The notes beneath the pieces were generated by a model that saw nothing but the letters and a program-made list of their open reading frames with translations, was not told the origin of the DNA and did not search any database. A stretch of 64,000 nt of DNA from Streptomyces sp. NBC_00708 (GTDB lineage: Bacteria > Actinomycetota > Actinomycetes > Streptomycetales > Streptomycetaceae): NCBI GenBank assembly GCA_036226585.1, contig CP108997.1:124001-188000 (forward strand). Direction: 5' to 3'. Of the stretch, positions 43,262 to 51,569 are shown piece after piece (positions within the stretch are counted from its first letter, which is position 1; every line of letters starts with the position of its first letter). Made by a program: the position numbers and the translations under genes.

Positions 43262-44809
43262 GTGCCGCTCTCCCGCTCCCACATTCGCGCGACCGTAGCG
43301 GCGTATCTGGACCGGCATGCCGGGGAGAGAGAGGCACTGAGCGAACTGCTGAGGGTTCTCGACGGCGTCGCCGAGCCGGCCGACCGCGCCACGCTGCCCG
43401 GTCATGTCACCTGCAGCGCGGTGGTCGTCGACCGCGACCGTCGCGTACTGCACGTCGGCCACCGGGCGACCGGGCTGCTGCTCGCTCCGGGCGGGCATGT
43501 CGAAGCGGGCGACCGTACGCTCTTTGCCGCGGCCGTGCGGGAAGTGTGTGAGGAGGCCGGGATTCGTCCCGGGGACCTCTGTCTCACCCCGCAGTTCCTC
43601 GGCGCGCCGATCGACATCGATGTGCACGACATCGACGCCGCTCCGCTCAAGGGCGAGCCCGCGCACCGGCACTTCGACTTCCGCTTCGTCTTCTGTCTCA
43701 CGGCCGAGCAGCCCCCACCGCTCGCCCTGCAGGACGAGGAGGTCACCGGCGCCCAGTGGCTCCCCTTCGCCGAGGTGCGGTCCCCCACGCTGCGGTCCAA
43801 GCTCCTGGCCGCCGAGGCACAGGGATTCGACGCACGGCCGGAACCCGTCAACGCCAGCGCGTTGATCCACGACGGGCACGGCCGGTACCTGCTCCATCTG
43901 CGGGACGACCAGGAGGGCATCTGGGAGCCCTGGGTGTTCGCCCTCCTCGGCGGCGGTCGCGAGCCGGGCGATTCCTGCATCGAGGCGACGCTGCGGCGCG
44001 AGCTCGCGGAGGAGGTGCCGGGTCTGGAGGTCCGTGATCTGCGGCCGTTCGCCGTGGAGGAAGCCACCGGCGTGGACGGCCTCTCGGTGCCGATCCAGGT
44101 CTACAGCGGGGTGTGGCGCGGCGCTGCCGAGGCGGTGGAGCTCCACGAAGGTGTGCTGCTGAAGTGGTGCAGCGTGGGCATGCTGGACCGCCTCCGTCTG
44201 AGCCCCGGACTGGGAGAGCTGATCCGGCGTCACGCGGCCGGGCATGCCGCGGCGGAGGGCGCCCGTCCGCTCCCCGGTGATCCGTCTACGGACCTCGCAC
44301 GGAGCGGCCCCGGTTGGCTGCCACCCGAGCTGTACGCCGAAACGGTCCTCAAGGCGACCGCTTCCGCGTGCGTGTACTTCACCGACGAGGAAGACCGGCC
44401 GCTCCAGGTGCACTCGGTGTACTCCCCCGCGCATCCCTGGCAGCTTGTCGGCGGCACGATGGACCCCGGCGAGCGGCCCTGGGAGACCGCGGTGCGCGAG
44501 TGCCGGGAGGAGACGGGCCTCACCGTGTCCGGCCCGCCCCGGCTGCTGGCCGTCGTGTACGGACTCCCCGGCTCCAGGTGGCGCTACAGCACGATCGGAA
44601 CGGTCTTCGACGGCGGCCGTCTCACCGCGGCGCAGATCCGGGGCATCACGCTCGGTCCGCATGAACACGATGACGTACGTGTCCTGCCCCTGGCGGATTG
44701 GGAGGCCCTGATGCCCGCCCGTGATTTCGCGCGCCTGAGCGCGCTGGACCAGGCCCGCCGCACCGGTGAGGCCGCGTACGTCGGCGACTGGGACTGGGGG
44801 ACCGCATGA
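43262..44809 (+). CDS. Protein with three tandem Nudix domains
   Basis: 515 residues. The GTG at 43262 has GAGGTG upstream and gives the usual opening PLSRSHIRATVAAYLDRHAG. Three Nudix boxes are visible: box 1 at about 77-101 (GGHVEAGDRTL ... VREVCEEAGI), box 2 at about 230-256 (GGGREPGDSCI ... RRELAEEVPGL) and box 3 at about 397-421 (GGTMDPGERPW ... VRECREETGL). Each sits in its own alpha/beta domain. All keep the REx2EE core, so all may hydrolyse a nucleoside diphosphate linked to another moiety. Box 1 has Asp for the first Glu and box 2 a Pro insertion near its end. ATGA overlap with the ABC transporter gene shows tight coupling. Confidence 0.85.
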   Translation: MPLSRSHIRATVAAYLDRHAGEREALSELLRVLDGVAEPADRATLPGHVTCSAVVVDRDRRVLHVGHRATGLLLAPGGHVEAGDRTLFAAAVREVCEEAGIRPGDLCLTPQFLGAPIDIDVHDIDAAPLKGEPAHRHFDFRFVFCLTAEQPPPLALQDEEVTGAQWLPFAEVRSPTLRSKLLAAEAQGFDARPEPVNASALIHDGHGRYLLHLRDDQEGIWEPWVFALLGGGREPGDSCIEATLRRELAEEVPGLEVRDLRPFAVEEATGVDGLSVPIQVYSGVWRGAAEAVELHEGVLLKWCSVGMLDRLRLSPGLGELIRRHAAGHAAAEGARPLPGDPSTDLARSGPGWLPPELYAETVLKATASACVYFTDEEDRPLQVHSVYSPAHPWQLVGGTMDPGERPWETAVRECREETGLTVSGPPRLLAVVYGLPGSRWRYSTIGTVFDGGRLTAAQIRGITLGPHEHDDVRVLPLADWEALMPARDFARLSALDQARRTGEAAYVGDWDWGTA

Positions 44810-46860
44810 GTCCATGGTTGCGTTCTCGCGCCAGGACCCGTACCCGTACCGCTCCCGATGACGGGCCGTCCGCAGCCGAGCGCCGTCTCTTCGGCGACCG
44901 TCTCACCTACGATTTCGGGTTCGCCCGGCATGAACAGGTGGGATCCGAGGCCACATTGAGGCGGGTCGCGCGGCAGATTCCGGCCATGCTGCTGCTCGCC
45001 TGCCGGTTGTCCTGGCGAGCCAACCGGCGGGCCCTGCTCGCCGTGGTCGCTGCCGAGACCGGCCAGGCGGCGGCCGGAGCGCTCGCGCTGGTGGCCACCA
45101 ACCGGGTGCTGGCCCAGCTCGTCGGCGGCGGAAGCCCCGAGCAGATCCTGCACCGTGCCCTGGTGCCCCTGCTGGTGGCGGCCGCCGCGACCGGGGCCGT
45201 CAGCCTGCTGAACACCGCCTCCACCTGGGCGGGCGCGGTGCTGGAGCCGACGGTCGAGCGGGCCACCACGCTCACGCTCCTGCGGCACGCCGGCGGGGTG
45301 GAGCTCTCCGCCCTGGAGGACCCGGAGTTCAACCGCGTCCTGGAGTCGGCCCGCTTCGGGGCGGACTCGGTACGCCGGCTGACCTCCGAGGCCACCTCCG
45401 TCCTCGGCTCGCTGCTCACCATGGCCGCCACCGCCGGGGTCATCCTCTCGTTGCACGTGGCCCTGCTGCCCATGCTCGTCCTCATCGCCCTGCCCCGCGC
45501 CTGGGGGGCTGTACGCACGGCCCGGCGCCGGCACGCCTCATTGATGGCCTGGCTCACCCATGCCAGGGCGTCCAGCCTGATCAGCCAGCAGATGACCAGC
45601 ACGCACACCGCCGCCGAGCTGCGGGTGCACGGGGTGGGCCGCATGCTGCTGGACGCGTACGACGACATGGCGCGGACCTCGGAGCGCGAACGGCACCGGC
45701 TGGCGCGCGGCGCCGCCGGCACCTCCGTCGGGGCGTCCGTCCTGTCCGGCGCGGCCTCGGCCGCCACCTTCGGGATGCTGGCCTGGCTCGTCGCCACCGG
45801 CCGGATGCCGGTGGCCGCCGCCGTCACCGTGGTCGTCGGCATCCGCAGCGGCGCCGCCTCCGTCTCCACCCTGCTGACCGGCGTCAACCGCATGTTCGAG
45901 GAGTCGCTGTACGTCCGGGACCTGGAGCGGCTCGGCGTCGAGGCCCGCGAGCGCGCGATTCCGGCCGGTGGCGCGGACCTTCCCGAGCACCCGGCCGTGA
46001 TCCGTCTGGAGAACGTGTCCTTCACCTACCCCGGTCGGGACGAACCGTCGCTCAGGGACCTGACCCTGGACATCCCCCGCGGCCAGGTCGTCGCACTGGT
46101 GGGTGTCAACGGCGCCGGCAAGAGCACCCTGACCAAGCTGCTGTGCGGGCTGTACCAGCCCGACACGGGGCGGATCCGGTGGGACGACGTGGACGCCGGC
46201 ACCGCCGACCGGGCCCAGGTGTTCGATTCCGTGGTCGTGCTGGCCCAGGACTTCGTCCGGTGGCCGTTCACCATCGGCGCGAACACGATCGCCGGGCGCC
46301 CGGAACGTGCCGGCGACAAGGACGCCCTGGAGCAGGCCATCGACTTCGCCGACCTGGCCCCGCTCCTCGAAAGCCAGCCGAACGGGCTCGACACCCTGGC
46401 GGCCAAGGGCTACACCGGCGGGGTCGAACTCTCCGGCGGCCAGTGGCAGCGCATCGGTGCCGCCCGATCCGGCTTCCGCGCGGCCACCCGCGGTACGGGG
46501 GACCGGCCCGCGCACCTGGTGATCGCCGACGAGCCGACGTCCGCCCTCGACGCCGCCGCCGAGGTGGCCGCGTTCGACCGTATCCGCTCCCTGGCGGACG
46601 GCGGCCGGAGCGTCGTGCTCGTGACCCACCGCCTCGCGGCCAGCTCCGCCGCCGACCTGATCTACGTACTCGACGGCGGCCGTCTCGTCGAGCAGGGCAC
46701 CCACGACCAGCTCATGGCCGCCCGGCCCGACCCGGACCGGCCGGGCGCCGGCAGCTATCGCAGCGCCTACCTCCTCCAGGCCCGGCAGTACGCCGCGCGA
46801 CCACCGCGCCAACGCACCGGCCACGACACCGCCTCCGAGCAGAACAGCCCGGGAGCATGA
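44806..46860 (+). CDS. ABC exporter, fused membrane and ATPase domains
   Basis: 684 residues beginning in the ATGA overlap with the Nudix gene. About 130 N-terminal residues precede a six-helix exporter domain (LLAVVAAETGQAAAGALALV, LVPLLVAAAATGAVSLLNTA, ATFGMLAWLVATGRMPVAAA). ATPase: Walker A GVNGAGKST (433-441), signature LSGGQWQR (542-549), Walker B LVIADE (D575, E576) and H-loop VTHR (H608). Layout like exporters of peptides or lipids; the NisT/lantibiotic-type resemblance is loose and there is no peptidase domain. I found no precursor peptide gene next to it. Confidence 0.88.
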   Translation: MSPWLRSRARTRTRTAPDDGPSAAERRLFGDRLTYDFGFARHEQVGSEATLRRVARQIPAMLLLACRLSWRANRRALLAVVAAETGQAAAGALALVATNRVLAQLVGGGSPEQILHRALVPLLVAAAATGAVSLLNTASTWAGAVLEPTVERATTLTLLRHAGGVELSALEDPEFNRVLESARFGADSVRRLTSEATSVLGSLLTMAATAGVILSLHVALLPMLVLIALPRAWGAVRTARRRHASLMAWLTHARASSLISQQMTSTHTAAELRVHGVGRMLLDAYDDMARTSERERHRLARGAAGTSVGASVLSGAASAATFGMLAWLVATGRMPVAAAVTVVVGIRSGAASVSTLLTGVNRMFEESLYVRDLERLGVEARERAIPAGGADLPEHPAVIRLENVSFTYPGRDEPSLRDLTLDIPRGQVVALVGVNGAGKSTLTKLLCGLYQPDTGRIRWDDVDAGTADRAQVFDSVVVLAQDFVRWPFTIGANTIAGRPERAGDKDALEQAIDFADLAPLLESQPNGLDTLAAKGYTGGVELSGGQWQRIGAARSGFRAATRGTGDRPAHLVIADEPTSALDAAAEVAAFDRIRSLADGGRSVVLVTHRLAASSAADLIYVLDGGRLVEQGTHDQLMAARPDPDRPGAGSYRSAYLLQARQYAARPPRQRTGHDTASEQNSPGA

Positions 46861-46928
46861 CGATCGCCGCCGCGTCCGCATCCGGCCGAGGCGAACCCAC
46901 TGGACCCATGCGCAGAGGAGAGGCCCCG

Positions 46929-47387
46929 ATGAACACCACCCCCGCCGGCAACGACCAGCAGGACAGGCAGTCCGAGGTACGCACCGGCGGCTGCCTGTGC
47001 GGCCGTGTCCGCTTCACGACCCGGGGCCCGGCCGTCTTCCCCCACACCTGTGCCTGCGGGCACTGTCAGAAACTGGGTGGCGCCCCGGTGATGTGGTGGG
47101 TTGGATTCGAGTCGGTCACCTGGAGCGGCGACACCGAGCCGACCTGGTACGAGACGTACGAAGGTGAGGCCAGGCGCGCGTTCTGTCCCACCTGTGGCAG
47201 CCGGATCGCGGCCGTCGACGGCGACGTCCCGGAGACCGGAATCAACGTCACCGCCCTGGACGACACCAGTGGCCCGGACCTCGTTCCGGTCCACGCGTCG
47301 TTCCGTGACAACGCCGCGCCCTGGCTGTCCCCGGCCGCGGCGACCGACCGCGACGCGCAACCGATGCGACCAGGAGATGCCTCATGA
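46929..47387 (+). CDS. GFA/CENP-V-fold zinc protein
   Basis: 152 residues. ATG at 46929 with AGAGGAGAGG. Cysteine pattern of the GFA family: GGCLCGRVRFTTRG (CxC), TCACGHCQKLGG (CxxC), and RAFCPTCGSRIAAV (CxxC), binding two zinc ions. Named for glutathione-dependent formaldehyde activation, but most members, especially in mycothiol-using actinobacteria, have unknown substrates. It overlaps the next gene by ATGA. The preceding ABC gene ends 68 bp upstream on the same strand. Confidence 0.88.
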   Translation: MNTTPAGNDQQDRQSEVRTGGCLCGRVRFTTRGPAVFPHTCACGHCQKLGGAPVMWWVGFESVTWSGDTEPTWYETYEGEARRAFCPTCGSRIAAVDGDVPETGINVTALDDTSGPDLVPVHASFRDNAAPWLSPAAATDRDAQPMRPGDAS

Positions 47388-48280
47388 CCCGGAGCAGCCC
47401 GCCCGACCCCACGGATGCGCACACCGCGCGGTCCGTGCTGAGCGAGGCCAACCGCGCACATGGCACCGGGTTCCGGCTGCTGCGCCGGTTCGATGACGGG
47501 GTCCAGTCGGGGGCCTGGCTCCTGACCGACGACTCGGATCGGCGGGCCGTACTGAAATGGAGCCCTGACCCCGCGTGGGCCTGCCAGATCGAGCGTGCCG
47601 CCGAAGGCGTCGCGAAGGTACGGGCTGCCGGGTATCCCACACCGGCCTGGCGTGCCGTCGGCACGAGCACGGACGGCTTCGGGTACCAGATCCAGGACTT
47701 CGCCGCCGGTCGCAGCCCGCACCAAGTGGCAGCAGCCGACGCCCTGTTGCTGATCGGCCTCCTGGAGACGCAGGCAGGGCTCGATCCCGATCCGCAGAGG
47801 TGCTGGTCGCGGTACGTGACGCACTGCATGTCCGACCGGAGTGCGGGGCTGTGGGCGCAGGCGGCGGCGACCGGCCCGGCCGGGCAGGCACTCGTCGACG
47901 CGTGCGCACGCCTCCTCACCGCCCACGGCACCGTCACCCTGCCCACCGGCGACCTGGTCCACGGCGATTTCCGCCCCGGAAACATCCTGATCCAGTCGGA
48001 TCGGGTGAGCGCTGTCCTCGACATCGAGGCGCTGGGCAGCGGCACCAGGGTCTTCGACTACGCGACGCTTCTGAGCGCCCCCGACATCACCCCCGAGGCG
48101 TTGCGGATGCTCTTCGACGCGGGCGCGCGGGTCGCGGGCCCCGGCGTCCTCGCCCACTGCTTCGCCCATGTCGTGCTCGACCTGGCCGTCTTCGTCCACC
48201 AGCGAGAACTTCGGCAAGGCATCCAGGGCCTCGGCACGCTCCATGAACGCGTACTGACGCTGCTGAACCGCTCTCCCTGA
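47384..48280 (+). CDS. Aminoglycoside phosphotransferase (APH)-fold kinase
   Basis: 298 residues starting in the ATGA overlap with the GFA gene. The N-lobe has VLKWSPDPAWACQIERAAEG (Lys for ATP). Catalytic loop LVHGDFRPGNILI (H193, D195, N200); metal Asp in VLDIEALGSG. A helical tail ends LGTLHERVLTLLNRSP. The family phosphorylates aminoglycosides, choline, sugars or peptides. It lacks features pointing to a specific drug, so 'small-molecule kinase' is the safest call. Coupling to GFA suggests a shared substrate. Confidence 0.85.
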   Translation: MTRSSPPDPTDAHTARSVLSEANRAHGTGFRLLRRFDDGVQSGAWLLTDDSDRRAVLKWSPDPAWACQIERAAEGVAKVRAAGYPTPAWRAVGTSTDGFGYQIQDFAAGRSPHQVAAADALLLIGLLETQAGLDPDPQRCWSRYVTHCMSDRSAGLWAQAAATGPAGQALVDACARLLTAHGTVTLPTGDLVHGDFRPGNILIQSDRVSAVLDIEALGSGTRVFDYATLLSAPDITPEALRMLFDAGARVAGPGVLAHCFAHVVLDLAVFVHQRELRQGIQGLGTLHERVLTLLNRSP

Positions 48281-48361
48281 GATCGCGCGGCCCTCGGCGT
48301 GCCGTCCGGCGAGCCTTCGGCGGGCGCGTGTACAGATGGTGCGCGCCCACGAAGGAGTGAG

Positions 48362-49618
48362 ATGACTCTTCAGCACCGCCCGGCTCCGGACGTCATCGTC
48401 GTCGGGGCGGGTCTCGCCGGACTGGCCTGTGCGCTGGATCTGTGCCGGGCCGGACGGCGGGTGGCGCTGCTGGAGGCATCCGACGCCGTGGGCGGCCGGA
48501 TGCGTACGGACCGGCGGGACGGGTTCCTGCTGGACCGCGGCTTCCAGGTGTTCAACACGTCGTACCCGCAGGTGAAGCGGCGGTCGGATCTGCCCGGTCT
48601 GCGGCTGCGCCCCTTCGCGCCCGGCTTCGTCACACGTACGGCGACCGGCCCGGTGCGGGTCATGGATCCGACGCGGCGGCCGGCCGCCGCCGCGAAGCTG
48701 CTGCTGAGCCGGTCCCTGCCGCCCCGCGACCTGATCGCGCTGACGGTGCTCACCGCGCGCGATGCCCTCCTGCCCGCGCGGCTGCCCAAGCGGCGTCCGG
48801 ACCGCAGTACCGCGGACGAACTCGCCGCGGCCGGGCTGTCGGAGGCGGTGACGGCCGAGCTCCTGGGCCCTTTCCTGTCCGGTGTCTTTCTGGAGGACCG
48901 GCTGGAGACGTCGGCGCGGTTCTTCCGGCTGGTCTGGCGGAGCATGGTGCGAGGAACGCTCTGTCTGCCCGCCGCGGGTATCGGGGCCGTGCCCGCGCAG
49001 CTCGCCGAGGGGCTGCCCGCCGGCGTGCTGCGTCTGGAGACCCCGGTCGCCGAACTGACGGCCGAGGGGGTACTGCTGGCCGACGGCCGGGAACTGCCCG
49101 CAGGCATCGTCGTCGTCGCGACGGACGCCACCGCCGCGTCCCGTCTGCTGCCCGGTCTGCCCACACCGGCCGGGCGGGCGGTCACCACGTACTACCACGC
49201 CGCACCGGCCACGCCACTGGCGGAACCGACGCTGGTCGTGGACCGTGCGGGACTCGTCCTCAACACCTGCGTCCTCAGCGAGGTCGCCCGCACCTACGCG
49301 CCCCGCGGCAGCAGTCTGGTCTCCACCTCCGTGCTCGGCGGGGACGGGCCGGACAGGGCGGACGATGTGCTGCGGCGTCTGGCCGAGCTGTACGACACCG
49401 ACACGAGCGGCTGGCAGCAGATCGCCGTGTACACCGTGGAGGGTGCCCTGCCCGCGATGCCGCCGCCCTGGCCGCTGAGCCGTACGACCCGGTTCGCTCC
49501 GGGGCGCCATGTGTGCGGCGACCATCGCGCCACCGGGTCGGTGCAGGGGGCGCTGGCCTCGGGCACGCGCGCCGCCCGTGAGGTGCTGGCGGACCGGGCG
49601 GAACGGCCCGCCCGGTGA
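48362..49618 (+). CDS. FAD-dependent amine-oxidase/phytoene-desaturase-like oxidoreductase
   Basis: 418 residues. ATG at 48362 preceded by GAAGGAGTGAG. Rossmann fingerprint VIVVGAGLAGLACALDLCRA with EASDAVGGRMRTDRR and the family block LDRGFQVFNTSYPQV. The C-terminal FAD contact is HVCGDHRATGSVQGALASGT. It resembles CrtI/CrtU-like enzymes but is shorter. It overlaps crtY by GTGA and therefore leads the crtY-crtT-crtU operon, although it is not part of the crt set I know from S. griseus or S. coelicolor. Role (desaturation, isomerisation or tailoring of the carotenoid) unproven. Confidence 0.85.
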   Translation: MTLQHRPAPDVIVVGAGLAGLACALDLCRAGRRVALLEASDAVGGRMRTDRRDGFLLDRGFQVFNTSYPQVKRRSDLPGLRLRPFAPGFVTRTATGPVRVMDPTRRPAAAAKLLLSRSLPPRDLIALTVLTARDALLPARLPKRRPDRSTADELAAAGLSEAVTAELLGPFLSGVFLEDRLETSARFFRLVWRSMVRGTLCLPAAGIGAVPAQLAEGLPAGVLRLETPVAELTAEGVLLADGRELPAGIVVVATDATAASRLLPGLPTPAGRAVTTYYHAAPATPLAEPTLVVDRAGLVLNTCVLSEVARTYAPRGSSLVSTSVLGGDGPDRADDVLRRLAELYDTDTSGWQQIAVYTVEGALPAMPPPWPLSRTTRFAPGRHVCGDHRATGSVQGALASGTRAAREVLADRAERPAR

Positions 49619-50838
49619 GCCGACGCCCCGACATCGCTTCGGACGTGGTCATCGTGGGCGGTGGCGCGGCCGGGCTCAGCCTGGCGCACCGGCTGGCGAT
49701 GGACGGCACCGCCACGGTGACGGTCGTCGAGGCTCCGGACGGACCGCTGCGTCCGCCCGAACGCACGTGGTGCTACTGGGAGGAGGGCCCGGGGGACTTC
49801 GAGGAGGCGGTGGACGCCTCGTGGTCGCGGCTGCGGGTGCACGGCGCCGACGGGGGCCCCGTGACGGTCGCTCCGTTCCCGTTGCGGTACCGCATGCTGC
49901 GCTCCGAGCGGTTCGAGCGGCTGGTCCATGCCCGGCTGGCGGAGAGCCCCGGGGCGCGGGTGGTGCGGGCGACGGCGGGCGCGGTGCGCGATGTCGGCGA
50001 CGGTGCGGAGGTGCTCTGTACGGGGCCCGACGGCGAGGCGTCGACGCTGCGGGCCCGTCTGGTCTTCGACTCGCGGCCCGTGGCCGCCCTGCCGCCGGCC
50101 CGTACGCGGTTGCTCCAGCATTTTCGAGGCTGGTTCGTCCGCACGGCCGGTGACCGCTTCGATCCGGAGGTGGCGGACCTGATGGACTTCCGGGTGCCGC
50201 AGCCCCGCCATGGGCTTGCCTTCGGCTACGTGCTGCCGCTGGCCCCGGACCGGGCGCTCGTGGAGTACACGCAGTTCTCCCGTGCTCCGCTGGACGCCGA
50301 CGCGTACGACGCGGCGCTGGACCACTACAGCCGGGCGGTCCTCGGGCTGCGGTCCTGGAGCGTCGAGGCGGTGGAGCAGGGCGTCATCCCGATGACCGAC
50401 GGGCGGTTCCCGCGCAGGGCGGGGCGCCGCGTCTTCCGTATCGGTGCCGCGGGCGGCGCCACCCGGCCGGCGACGGGGTACACCTTCGCCGCGGTGCAGC
50501 GCCAGAGCCGGGCCGTCGCGGCCGGTGTCCGCGCGGGGCGGGCGGACGTGCCTCCCGCCCATGGCCGGCGGGCGCTGGCGATGGACGCGGTGCTGCTGCG
50601 GGCGCTGGACACCGGCCGGATCGACGGCCCCGCCTTCTTCACCGGCCTGTTCCGGCACACACCCGCGCCGCGTCTGCTGCGTTTCCTCGACGGCGCCACC
50701 ACTCCGTGGGAGGAATGGGGCATCGGACTGCGCTGTCCCGTGGGTCCGATGCTGCGCACCGCCGTGGAGCTTCCCTTTCTGCGCCGCCGTCCGCAGCCGG
50801 CGCCGGTCACCCTTGCCCCTCGCGAAAGGAGCCGTTGA
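49615..50838 (+). CDS. crtY: Lycopene beta-cyclase
   Basis: 407 residues, GTG start overlapping the oxidoreductase stop. CrtY-family signatures: VVIVGGGAAGLSLAHRL, RTWCYWEEG, LLQHFRGWFVRT, FGYVLPLAPDRALVEYTQFS, GVIPMTDGRFPRR and RIGAAGGATRPATGYTFAAV. It cyclises the psi-ends of lycopene to the beta-ionone rings of beta-carotene, using reduced FAD as a cofactor without net redox change. It precedes crtT with a one-base TGATG overlap. Membrane-associated enzyme without its own transmembrane helix. Confidence 0.92.
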   Translation: MSRRPDIASDVVIVGGGAAGLSLAHRLAMDGTATVTVVEAPDGPLRPPERTWCYWEEGPGDFEEAVDASWSRLRVHGADGGPVTVAPFPLRYRMLRSERFERLVHARLAESPGARVVRATAGAVRDVGDGAEVLCTGPDGEASTLRARLVFDSRPVAALPPARTRLLQHFRGWFVRTAGDRFDPEVADLMDFRVPQPRHGLAFGYVLPLAPDRALVEYTQFSRAPLDADAYDAALDHYSRAVLGLRSWSVEAVEQGVIPMTDGRFPRRAGRRVFRIGAAGGATRPATGYTFAAVQRQSRAVAAGVRAGRADVPPAHGRRALAMDAVLLRALDTGRIDGPAFFTGLFRHTPAPRLLRFLDGATTPWEEWGIGLRCPVGPMLRTAVELPFLRRRPQPAPVTLAPRERSR

Positions 50839-51569
50839 TGGTTCTGCTCCACGACCGCGACCTGGCGGACGCCTTCGACGACGCCGCCCCCGCCTACGAT
50901 CTCCTCACCGCTCTGAATCCCGGCTACCGGGCCGATCTGGCCCGTTCGGCGCGTCGGCTCCAACTGCCGCGGGCGGGGGCGGGGTTGCATGTGCTGGATC
51001 TCGGCTGTGGGACCGGTGCCTCCACCCGCGCCCTGCTGCGGGCCGCGCCGCTCGCCCGGATCACCGCCGTCGACGCGTCGGCCGGCATGCTCCGTCGCGC
51101 CCGCGCCAAACGCTGGCCGGCTCAGGTGCGCTTCCTGCACCGCAGCGCCGAGCAGCTGCCCGAACTGCGGGAAGGGCCTTTCGACGCGGTCTTCGCCGCC
51201 TATCTGTTCCGTAACGTCACGGATCCGGACCGGGTCCTGGCAGCCGTCCGCGACCGGCTGCGGCCCGGCGGGAGACTGGCCGTGCACGAGTACAGCCTGA
51301 GCGGTTCGGCCGTCCACCGTTCGCTCTGGACTGCGGTGTGCCGGGGCGTGATCCTCCCGCTGGGAACGCTCACCGGGGACCGCGCTCTGTACCGGCACCT
51401 GTGGCGCAGCGTGCTCGGTTTCGACACCGCCCCGGCCTTCGCCGACCGCCTCTCGCGCGCCGGGTTCACCGGTGTGCGGGTCGCCCCGGCGGCGGGGTGG
51501 CAGACGGGCATCGTGCATACGTTCCTGGCGGGCAACGGCTCCCTCCCCGGCGCGGGGCACTCCCGGTGA
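50838..51569 (+). CDS. crtT: SAM-dependent methyltransferase of the carotenoid operon
   Basis: 243 residues. ATG overlaps the crtY stop by one base; ribosome site GAAAGGAG inside crtY. Class I methyltransferase: HVLDLGCGTGASTRALLRA (motif I), ITAVDASAGMLRRARAKRW, AVFAAYLFRNVTDPDRVLAA and LRPGGRLAVHEYSLSGS, closest to UbiE/COQ5 enzymes. The crtY-crtT-crtU order matches the known Streptomyces crtYTU operon, so the name follows position. Its actual methylation target in isorenieratene synthesis is not settled as far as I know. Confidence 0.88.
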   Translation: MVLLHDRDLADAFDDAAPAYDLLTALNPGYRADLARSARRLQLPRAGAGLHVLDLGCGTGASTRALLRAAPLARITAVDASAGMLRRARAKRWPAQVRFLHRSAEQLPELREGPFDAVFAAYLFRNVTDPDRVLAAVRDRLRPGGRLAVHEYSLSGSAVHRSLWTAVCRGVILPLGTLTGDRALYRHLWRSVLGFDTAPAFADRLSRAGFTGVRVAPAAGWQTGIVHTFLAGNGSLPGAGHSR

